A stretch of 10,983 bases of DNA from Desulfosporosinus sp. UBA4726 (GTDB lineage Bacteria; Bacillota; Desulfitobacteriia; Desulfitobacteriales; Desulfitobacteriaceae): contig DHJG01000024.1 of the NCBI GenBank assembly GCA_002404215.1, forward strand, positions 4,483 through 15,465, given 5' to 3'. Both the position numbers and the translations under genes were made by a program. Every line of letters begins with the position of its first letter. Positions within the stretch are counted from its first letter, which is position 1. The notes under the pieces were generated by a model that ran no database searches, was not told where the DNA came from, and saw nothing but the letters and a program-made list of their open reading frames with translations. Below are positions 5,653 to 10,983 of the stretch, in pieces.

Positions 5653-5861
5653 TACATACCTGGCTCGGTCGAAACTGGGATGAGGTTAAGTCTGAGATTG
5701 AATGCGTGGGTAAATCCTACGCTTTTCAAATTACGCGTCCTCATGGTAGAATGGAATCGTGGGGAAGTTATAGAGTTGTCCGCGTCAGAGAATCCAATGA
5801 CCGCGTGGACGTTATATTAGCGCATGAAAAATTTTCGCCTGCGCAGCGTTCGACCCCCTGA
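5649..5861 (+). CDS. small conserved-looking protein of unknown function, coupled to frr
   Basis: Encodes 70 residues starting with an ATG that overlaps the frr stop as ATGA. No good Shine-Dalgarno site is visible upstream, so translation probably depends on ribosomes finishing frr. The sequence has Trp-Leu-Gly near the N-terminus, an amphipathic helix-like WDEVKSEIE, then strand-like stretches YAFQITRP, SYRVVRVRE and RVDVILAHEKF. It is soluble, with no signal peptide or membrane segment. I do not recognise a family. The helix-then-strands layout distantly recalls small potato-inhibitor-I/I78-like folds, but no diagnostic residues support that. The stop codon (5859-5861) lies inside the left arm of a terminator, so the gene ends exactly where the transcript does. 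Codon-level regularity and the tight coupling argue that it is real. Confidence 0.7.
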   Translation: MIHTWLGRNWDEVKSEIECVGKSYAFQITRPHGRMESWGSYRVVRVRESNDRVDVILAHEKFSPAQRSTP

Positions 5862-5881
5862 ATTTAACAAGGGGGTCTTTT
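5852..5881 (+). terminator. intrinsic terminator ending the pyrH-frr unit, overlapping the small ORF stop
   Basis: GACCCCCT (5852-5859) pairs perfectly with AGGGGGTC (5870-5877) around a 10-nt loop, followed by TTTT (5878-5881). The left arm consists of the last base of a Ser codon, the Thr and Pro codons and the first base of the TGA stop. A ribosome terminating at 5861 would cover the left arm, so efficient translation of the small ORF could hinder hairpin formation and let RNA polymerase continue into uppS. Confidence 0.82.
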
Positions 5882-5927
5882 CGAAGTTCGTAGTTAGAGG
5901 TACTTATATTGGGCATGGGGGGGTGGG

Positions 5928-6695
5928 ATGATGTGGTTCAAACCTTGGAGAAAAAATAAAGTTGATTTGAAGAGCCAAGTCGCAATAGAACGTCTTCCTC
6001 ACCATATCGCTATTATCATGGATGGAAACGGGCGCTGGGCTCAGAAACGAGCGCTTCCTCGTTCAATGGGGCACCGAGCGGGTGTAGAGGCGTTGAGGAA
6101 GGTTGTTAAGGCGTGTTCTAGACTTGGGATTGAGGTCTTGACTGTCTATGCCTTTTCTACGGAAAACTGGCGGAGGCCCAAAGATGAAGTGGGCGTGCTT
6201 ATGACCTTGCTTACGGAGTACCTGAGAAAAGAGCTTAATGAGCTTCATCAAAACAATGTGATCATTCGGACCATGGGGAGAATTTCTGACCTTCCTCGGG
6301 AGGCGCAGCATGAATTAGAGCATGCGATAGAGAGCACTCAGAACAATACCGGTCTCATTTTGAACCTAGCCTTAAATTATGGTGGGCGATCAGAGATTAT
6401 AGAGGCAGTCAAGAAATTAAGTAAAGATGCCTTGTCTGGGAAACTGAAAGTTGAGGAGATTGATGAAGAGAGCTTCAATAACGCACTCTACACAAGCGGT
6501 CTTCCAGATCCCGATTTACTGATTCGAACCTCAGGTGAAATGAGATTAAGCAATTTTTTACTCTGGCAACTGGCCTATACTGAAATAGTCGTAGTGAATG
6601 AGCTTTGGCCTGATTTTGGGCAAGATGCTTTATTGGAAGCGATTAAAGAGTACCAGAAAAGGGATCGCCGTTTCGGTGGAATACATACAAATTGA
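5928..6695 (+). CDS. uppS: isoprenyl transferase, undecaprenyl diphosphate synthase
   Basis: Cis-prenyltransferase that adds eight isopentenyl units to farnesyl diphosphate, making the C55 lipid carrier precursor for peptidoglycan and other wall polymers, at the cytoplasmic face of the membrane. Of 255 residues, IAIIMDGNGRWA (27-38) carries the catalytic Asp32. GHRAG (48-52), YAFSTENWRRP (74-84), NYGGRSEI (150-157), DLLIRTSGEMRLSNFLLWQ (196-214), YTE (217-219, metal-binding Glu) and RDRRFGG (245-251) complete the family set. The stretch after Glu219 (IVVVNELWPDF) is unlike the common LYFTDVLWPDF, a mild variant. The start is either ATG 5928 or the adjacent ATG 5931; the ribosome site is a seven-G run (5917-5923) with GTGGG after it, which spaces better to 5931. 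A TATATT (5905-5910) could be a -10, but no good -35 is visible. Confidence 0.96.
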   Translation: MMWFKPWRKNKVDLKSQVAIERLPHHIAIIMDGNGRWAQKRALPRSMGHRAGVEALRKVVKACSRLGIEVLTVYAFSTENWRRPKDEVGVLMTLLTEYLRKELNELHQNNVIIRTMGRISDLPREAQHELEHAIESTQNNTGLILNLALNYGGRSEIIEAVKKLSKDALSGKLKVEEIDEESFNNALYTSGLPDPDLLIRTSGEMRLSNFLLWQLAYTEIVVVNELWPDFGQDALLEAIKEYQKRDRRFGGIHTN

Positions 6696-6705
6696 GGAGT
6701 CACAC

Positions 6706-7485
6706 ATGCTTATAAGAGTACTCAGCGCACTGATTGGTGCTCCATTTTTTTTAGGATTAATATATTTGGGTGGACCCTATACCGCGTTTTTACTTACGGC
6801 GTTGACTTTATTGGCTTTACGGGAATTTTTGCAAATTGGTGAACAGATGGGCATGCACGCTTGGTATAAGCTCACAACGTTTGTTGCAATTGCTTGGCTA
6901 ATCAGTCTATTCATAGGTGGTAAAGGCTGGATGTTGCCGGCTATTGTCCTCTGGCTTCTAATTGGATTGGGACGGCTTGCTTTGGCTTATCCAAAGACTC
7001 TGCTTCCGGAAGCAAGCTTTAATTTATTAGCGATTCTTTATACGGCCTTATTATCCTATCTTTATTTACTCCGACAGCTTCCGCATGGAATAGAGTGGAC
7101 TTTTTTTGCAGTTCTATTGGTATGGGCTTCGGATACGGGCGCATACCTTATAGGGAGGCAATTTGGACGCCATCTTTTAGCGCCTCAGGTTAGTCCAAAG
7201 AAAACTGTGGAAGGGTCGCTCGGAGGATTATTGTTTAGTGTTATAGTGGCTTTCGCTTTCTGGCGCATCGTCGGTGGAGCCTCCTGTATCCCGTACCTAA
7301 TATTAGGCGTTGTCATTGCAATCAGCGCGCAAGTTGGTGATTTGTTCGAGTCGGCTTTAAAACGCAGCGCAGGAGTTAAAGATTCTGGTAAGCTTATTCC
7401 CGGGCATGGGGGAATATTGGATCGCTTCGACAGCCTTATTTTTGCCCTGCCCATAGTATATTATGGGGTAATATTACTATCGTGA
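6706..7485 (+). CDS. cdsA: phosphatidate cytidylyltransferase (CDP-diglyceride synthase)
   Basis: Membrane enzyme that makes CDP-diacylglycerol from phosphatidic acid and CTP, the branch point to phosphatidylglycerol, cardiolipin and phosphatidylethanolamine. The 259-residue polytopic protein has several hydrophobic helices (about 5-40, 55-95, 104-124, 131-150, 172-188 and 195-212). It carries WASDTGAYLIGR (140-151), SPKKTVEG (163-170) and, at 216-243, the family signature S-x-L-K-R-x4-K-D-x-G-x2-I-P-x-H-G-G-x-x-D-R-x-D, complete here. The ATG at 6706 is chosen because GAGGAG (6694-6699) overlapping the uppS stop lies 6 nt upstream and the protein then starts MLIRVLSALIGAP as expected. Longer in-frame starts inside uppS are not needed. 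The uppS-cdsA gap is 10 nt, indicating one operon. Confidence 0.96.
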   Translation: MLIRVLSALIGAPFFLGLIYLGGPYTAFLLTALTLLALREFLQIGEQMGMHAWYKLTTFVAIAWLISLFIGGKGWMLPAIVLWLLIGLGRLALAYPKTLLPEASFNLLAILYTALLSYLYLLRQLPHGIEWTFFAVLLVWASDTGAYLIGRQFGRHLLAPQVSPKKTVEGSLGGLLFSVIVAFAFWRIVGGASCIPYLILGVVIAISAQVGDLFESALKRSAGVKDSGKLIPGHGGILDRFDSLIFALPIVYYGVILLS

Positions 7486-7495
7486 GGTGAAAGAG

Positions 7496-8599
7496 TTGAC
7501 AATCCACCAGAAAAACAATTTATGGGTAAGTTTGAATAGGCTAGCGATGGTGACTTTTGCTCTTGTCCTGCTCAAACTCTTTACTTACTTTTTTCAAGAG
7601 TTTTTGCCTGTGTTTGGTGAGGTCATTCGTAAAGCATTTAGCGCCTTTTTGCCCTTTGTTATTGCTCTTCTGCTTGCTTTTTTACTCGAACCACTCGTTG
7701 TGCGGCTGATACGAGGCATTCGGATTCGTCGAACGTATGCCTCGATACTAGCCATCATTTTAGCACTTGCGGGATTGAGCCTCTTTATTTTCTTAATTGT
7801 TGCCCGACTTTATACAGAATTATCCGAGTTAGCGGTCGCCTTCCCTGATTATAGTTATTTAGTGGATCTCGTGACAAAACAAGTAGATACGGTTGAAAAG
7901 TTTGTCAAAGTAAACCCTCAGGTTCAAAGTACTTTGTTTGCATCGACGGAAAGCCTGGCAAGAACGCTTCAAGAATGGGCCAAATCTGGGAGTACCCTTT
8001 TACTTGGTTTTCTGACCGCCTTACCAGGTGTGTTTATTGTTCTAGTGGTGTCCATTGTGGCTACCTTGCTTACGAGCTCAACTTATCCAAAGGTGAAACT
8101 GTTTATTACTAACCTGTTTCCAACCCGTTGGCACGTCAGCGCTCAGGCAGTCAGTGCGGATTTGGGAGCGGCCATTGTGGGATATTTGCGGGCGCAAGCG
8201 ATTTTGGTTTCAGTGACGGCGTTATCAACCATCGGCGGTTTGCTTCTTATCGGAAATCGTTATGCTGTCACGTTGGGTGTACTGGCGGGGCTTCTCGATA
8301 TAGTGCCAATTGTGGGCACAGGGATGCTGTTTGTACCCTGGATTGTTGGGCTTGTTATTATGGGATCCTTAGGTGAGGCCTTGAAATTGTTGGTGATGTG
8401 GATCATTACTGTTACAGTACGACAGTTTTTAGAGCCTAAAGTTTTGTCGAATGGAATTGGGTTACAGCCACTTCCGACGCTCATTTCGATGTATGTAGGA
8501 CTTCAGCTAATAGGGGGCATAGGTCTTATTGTAGGACCGGCACTGGTTATTAGTTTTGAAGCTTTACGAAAAGCTGGAATTTTTGGAACTCCAAAGTAG
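7496..8599 (+). CDS. AI-2E family (UPF0118) transporter
   Basis: Polytopic membrane protein of the TqsA/YdiK/YtvI-type family, whose members have been linked to autoinducer-2 or small-solute/ion export; the substrate here cannot be told. The chosen TTG start gives 367 residues. Hydrophobic segments lie at about 17-40, 48-70, 80-105, 165-195 and then a dense block from 225 to 357. A soluble helical stretch at about 108-160 is typical of the family, as are LLDIVPIVGTG (266-276), VRQFLEPKVLSNGIGLQPLP (308-327) and GGIGLIVGPAL (340-350). A GTG at 7487 would add three residues, but GAGGTGA (7484-7490) is a strong ribosome site at the right distance from TTG 7496 (6 nt after AGGTG) and overlaps the GTG itself. 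The cdsA stop is part of that ribosome site, so the genes are coupled. Confidence 0.9.
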   Translation: MTIHQKNNLWVSLNRLAMVTFALVLLKLFTYFFQEFLPVFGEVIRKAFSAFLPFVIALLLAFLLEPLVVRLIRGIRIRRTYASILAIILALAGLSLFIFLIVARLYTELSELAVAFPDYSYLVDLVTKQVDTVEKFVKVNPQVQSTLFASTESLARTLQEWAKSGSTLLLGFLTALPGVFIVLVVSIVATLLTSSTYPKVKLFITNLFPTRWHVSAQAVSADLGAAIVGYLRAQAILVSVTALSTIGGLLLIGNRYAVTLGVLAGLLDIVPIVGTGMLFVPWIVGLVIMGSLGEALKLLVMWIITVTVRQFLEPKVLSNGIGLQPLPTLISMYVGLQLIGGIGLIVGPALVISFEALRKAGIFGTPK

Positions 8600-8640
8600 A
8601 AATGATAAGTTATTAATGTAATTACTAAAAGCAGGAAGAG

Positions 8641-9792
8641 ATGATTCGCTTGAAAACGCTGACTCTATTGGGGTCAACAGGCTCTATTGGACGTCAAACC
8701 CTAGATGTCGTCCGTCAAACTGATGGGCGCCTTAAGATTCACGCTCTAGCGGCAGACAAAAGTGTAAAACTCATGGAAGAACAGGCCCGTCTTTTTCGGC
8801 CTGCCGTGGTTGTGATGATGAATGAGGATGCTGCTCTTGAACTTCGCGGACGACTGAGAGATTTGCCAATTAAGGTAGACCAAGGTATGGATGGAATTAT
8901 CAACTCTGTTATCGCTCCGGAAGTCGATACAGTGATCACGGCGCTTTCCGGACGGATTGGGTTAGAACCGACTCTTGCCGCTATCAAAGCTGGTAAATCT
9001 ATTGCTCTTGCTAATAAAGAAACGCTGGTTGCTGGTGGAGATCTAGTTATGTCGACGGCAAGAAAAATGAAGTGCAAGATCCTACCGGTGGATAGTGAGC
9101 ATTCTGCAATTTTCCAGTGCCTCGAGGAAAATCTTGACACCATTGAGAAAATTATTTTAACGGCATCAGGAGGTCCATTCTTTGGATGGACCAAGGAACA
9201 ACTCTCAACTGTCACGTTAGAAAAAGCCCTCTGCCATCCCAACTGGGATATGGGGGCTAAAATCACCATTGATTCGGCAACGATGATGAACAAAGGACTT
9301 GAAGTGATTGAAGCGCATCATTTGTTTAACATGGATTATGATGCGATAGAGGTCCTTATTCATCCACAGAGTGTGATCCACTCTATGGTGGAATATCAAG
9401 ATGGCTCAGTACTCGCTCAGTTAGGAAGACCAGATATGCGACTGCCAATCCAGTATGCCTTGAGTTATCCAACTCGCTGGAAAAATCCTTTTGAACGACT
9501 TGACCTTCGAGGGAAGACATTAACCTTCCATGAACCGGATATGGAAGCTTTTCCTGCCCTTGCTATGGCTTACCGTGTAGGACGACGTGGCGGGACCCTT
9601 CCAGCTGTGATGAATGCAGCCAATGAGGTTGTTGTTTCGGCATTCTTGCAAAAACGGGTTACTTATCTAGGGATTCAAGAGATAGTCGAAACAATTTGTG
9701 CAGAGCATCACGTTTTAGACAATATGGATTTGGGAAGCATACTTGATGCGGACACTTGGGCACGCCGTCGAGCTACAGAACTAATTTCGTAG
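8641..9792 (+). CDS. dxr: 1-deoxy-D-xylulose 5-phosphate reductoisomerase
   Basis: Converts 1-deoxy-D-xylulose 5-phosphate to 2-C-methyl-D-erythritol 4-phosphate with NADPH, the committed step of the MEP isoprenoid pathway and the target of fosmidomycin. The 383 residues are of normal length. GSTGSIGRQTLDV (11-23) is the NADPH loop. ALANKETLVAGGDLV (122-136) follows, and the metal ligands are Asp151 and Glu153 in LPVDSEHSAIFQCLE (148-162) and Glu221 in NKGLEVIEA (217-225). TASGGPF (174-180), HPNWDMGAKITIDSATMM (199-216) and HPQSVIHSMVEYQDGS (241-256) complete the set. AGGA (8633-8636) sits 4 nt before the ATG, a modest ribosome site. The 41-nt gap from the transporter is AT-rich with a weak imperfect dyad and no clear promoter. 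Confidence 0.97.
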   Translation: MIRLKTLTLLGSTGSIGRQTLDVVRQTDGRLKIHALAADKSVKLMEEQARLFRPAVVVMMNEDAALELRGRLRDLPIKVDQGMDGIINSVIAPEVDTVITALSGRIGLEPTLAAIKAGKSIALANKETLVAGGDLVMSTARKMKCKILPVDSEHSAIFQCLEENLDTIEKIILTASGGPFFGWTKEQLSTVTLEKALCHPNWDMGAKITIDSATMMNKGLEVIEAHHLFNMDYDAIEVLIHPQSVIHSMVEYQDGSVLAQLGRPDMRLPIQYALSYPTRWKNPFERLDLRGKTLTFHEPDMEAFPALAMAYRVGRRGGTLPAVMNAANEVVVSAFLQKRVTYLGIQEIVETICAEHHVLDNMDLGSILDADTWARRRATELIS

Positions 9793-9844
9793 TTAGATAT
9801 TCGAATCACAAGATTGAACCAAGAATCGAAAAGGGGGGGGTAAA

Positions 9845-10915
9845 GTGTTAACGACACTCGCCATTGTTTTTGTTTTTGGAAGTATGGTTATGATTCATGA
9901 ACTTGGACACTATATGGTCGCGAAATGGATTGGCGTTAAGGTAATCGAGTTCAGTTTTGGTTTTGGTCCGAAAATCGTGGGGTATCAAGGCAAAGAAACA
10001 CTTTATGCCTTGCGTATCATTCCTCTTGGAGGATTTGTTAAACTTCATGGCATGGATGCTGAAGTGGATGAGAACGGTCGAGCTGTGATTGCTCCGATTA
10101 ACGATGCACGTAGTTTTATGAATAAGCCTGTATGGCAGCGCATGGCCGTGATCGTAGCAGGTCCGATCATGAACTTCGTCTTGGCTATAGTCTTATTTGT
10201 AGGCGTTTTTGCTTACCTTGGGATTCCGTCTCAAAGCAACAGTAACCTTATTGGCTCACTTGTTAAGGGGAAACCTGCTGCTACAGCAGGAATTCAACCA
10301 GGAGATAAAATCCTTGCTGTGAACCAGGAACCAACGACGGATTGGAATCGTCTGACAGAAGTCATTCATGCCAAACCTGACCAAGTCTTGAGCTTAACGA
10401 TAGAACGAGCCAACGTGAAGCAGCATCAAATTGTGTCTGTGAAAACAGAAAAAGACGCACAATCGGGGTACGGTATGATTGGAATCGCGCCAGAAGTTAC
10501 CTATATGCATGCTTCCATTCTTCAGTCAACCCGCTTTGGCTTGGAACGAACGTTGGATTTTACAAAGTTTATTATGGTCACCTTGACGCAAATGATAACC
10601 GGGAAGATCCCTGCTGATCTGGGTGGACCAGTCATGATTGCACAGGTCATCGGAGAAGGAGCCCAGCAGGGTTTGTCCAACTTATTAGGTTTGACAGGTG
10701 TATTAAGCATTCAATTGGGACTCCTAAATCTGTTCCCTATTCCCGCTTTAGATGGAAGTAGGCTTGTGTTCCTTTTGATCGAAGGATTAAGAGGTAAACC
10801 GCTTAACCCGGAAAAAGAAAATATGATCCACTTGGTGGGTTTTGTATTACTCATGGTTGTAATGATCGCTGTTACTTACAAGGATGTCGTGCGTTTGTTT
10901 GTCAAAGCTGGGTAA
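9845..10915 (+). CDS. rseP: RseP/RasP-type site-2 zinc metalloprotease
   Basis: Intramembrane protease that cleaves membrane-spanning anti-sigma factors and remnant signal peptides; in Bacillus the homologue RasP controls envelope-stress sigma factors. The 356 residues are the shorter, one-PDZ form, compared with 422 in B. subtilis. The first membrane helix carries HELGH (18-22), the zinc site. FSFGFGPKI (36-44) and RIIPLGGFVKLHGMD (57-71) form the membrane-reentrant part. A membrane helix at about 99-125 is followed by a PDZ domain (about 132-205, with AGIQPGDKILAVN at 148-160). NLFPIPALDG (295-304) supplies the third zinc ligand Asp303, and a last helix spans about 328-345. The start is GTG 9845, preceded by AAAA and an eight-G run (9833-9840) as ribosome site, 4 nt away. 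It lies between dxr and ispG, its usual place in Firmicutes. Confidence 0.96.
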   Translation: MLTTLAIVFVFGSMVMIHELGHYMVAKWIGVKVIEFSFGFGPKIVGYQGKETLYALRIIPLGGFVKLHGMDAEVDENGRAVIAPINDARSFMNKPVWQRMAVIVAGPIMNFVLAIVLFVGVFAYLGIPSQSNSNLIGSLVKGKPAATAGIQPGDKILAVNQEPTTDWNRLTEVIHAKPDQVLSLTIERANVKQHQIVSVKTEKDAQSGYGMIGIAPEVTYMHASILQSTRFGLERTLDFTKFIMVTLTQMITGKIPADLGGPVMIAQVIGEGAQQGLSNLLGLTGVLSIQLGLLNLFPIPALDGSRLVFLLIEGLRGKPLNPEKENMIHLVGFVLLMVVMIAVTYKDVVRLFVKAG

Positions 10916-10937
10916 AGAACTAGTACAGGAGGCAGAC

Positions 10938-10983
10938 ATGATACAGAGAAGGATGACAAAATCGATTCAAGTTGGGTGCGTGA
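10938..10983 (+). CDS. ispG: IspG (GcpE), 4-hydroxy-3-methylbut-2-enyl diphosphate synthase, N-terminal fragment cut by the window edge
   Basis: Only the first 15 codons are present (MIQRRMTKSIQVGCV), starting at an ATG with AGGAGG (10927-10932) 5 nt upstream and 22 nt after rseP. The pattern of arginines followed by a K/S-x-x-VG-x-V strand matches the usual IspG N-terminus, and ispG is the standard neighbour after dxr-rseP in Firmicutes. IspG is the iron-sulfur enzyme that makes HMBPP in the MEP pathway. The assignment rests on a short match plus gene order. Confidence 0.75.
   Translation, partial: MIQRRMTKSIQVGCV

Noticed and set aside
5829..5846. GAAAAATTTTC sequence as a CodY box near the end of the small ORF
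   Set aside because: Only the left half matches the CodY consensus; the rest is GC-rich coding sequence.
6598..6705. Longer start for cdsA inside uppS
   Set aside because: It would add 36 residues not seen in the family, and the ATG at 6706 has a proper ribosome site.
8128..8376. 82-residue + strand frame inside the AI-2E gene
   Set aside because: Out-of-frame overlap with a well-supported membrane protein; Cys/Gly/Ser-rich composition typical of a shifted frame.
8739..9293. 184-residue open frame on the minus strand inside dxr
   Set aside because: It lies entirely opposite a certain gene, its serine/arginine-rich product looks like reverse-frame translation, and no ribosome site or neighbour supports it.
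9793..9844. dxr-rseP gap with TTCGAATC and GAATCGAA as a regulatory hairpin
   Set aside because: The arms mismatch, are AT-rich and have no T-tract; too weak to call.
1..10983. CRISPR array, insertion sequence, prophage, toxin-antitoxin or defence genes
   Set aside because: No periodic direct repeats with spacers, terminal inverted repeats, transposase-like frames or defence-type proteins; every large frame is a housekeeping gene or close neighbour.

Overview
The window is a run of conserved housekeeping genes, all on the + strand, from a Gram-positive Firmicute. The codon use (moderate GC), strong AGGAGG-type ribosome binding sites, a CodY regulator, a short (217-residue) EF-Ts and the gene order hslU-codY-x-rpsB-tsf-pyrH-frr-x-uppS-cdsA-AI2E-dxr-rseP-ispG together suggest a clostridial organism of the Peptococcaceae type (Desulfosporosinus/Desulfitobacterium-like). 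That placement is an inference from memory of gene order and protein style, not a database result.

Region 1 (1-2489) is the tail of the proteolysis/nutrient-regulation operon. It holds the 3' part of hslU (ATPase of the HslUV protease), codY (global GTP/branched-chain amino acid sensing repressor) and an unassigned 152-residue protein with two membrane segments and a possible PH-like soluble domain. Region 2 (2490-2713) is the only gene-free stretch with rich structure. It contains a 28-bp near-perfect palindrome built from TTGCAA boxes with 10-bp phasing, overlapping a good candidate promoter, followed by a leader of about 117 nt that can fold. Region 3 (2714-5861) is the translation and nucleotide block: rpsB, tsf, pyrH, frr and a small 70-residue ORF. 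Terminator-like hairpins lie after rpsB, after tsf and at the end of the small ORF, so the block is probably split into several transcription units with internal promoters, or is attenuated. Within it, pyrH, frr and the small ORF are tightly coupled by 1-nt and 4-nt overlaps.

Region 4 (5928-10983) is an envelope lipid and isoprenoid operon: uppS (undecaprenyl diphosphate synthase), cdsA (CDP-diglyceride synthase), an AI-2E family membrane protein, dxr (MEP pathway), rseP (site-2 protease) and the first 15 codons of ispG (MEP pathway). Dxr and IspG supply isoprenoid precursors, UppS consumes them to make the cell wall lipid carrier, CdsA feeds phospholipid synthesis, and RseP is the customary intramembrane protease neighbour.

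There is no sign of a mobile element, CRISPR array, phage, tRNA or rRNA gene. I do not see a new multi-gene system. The signals most worth a second look are regulatory: the palindrome at the rpsB promoter, the branched terminator between rpsB and tsf, the small frr-coupled ORF whose stop codon lies inside a terminator, and the membrane protein behind codY.
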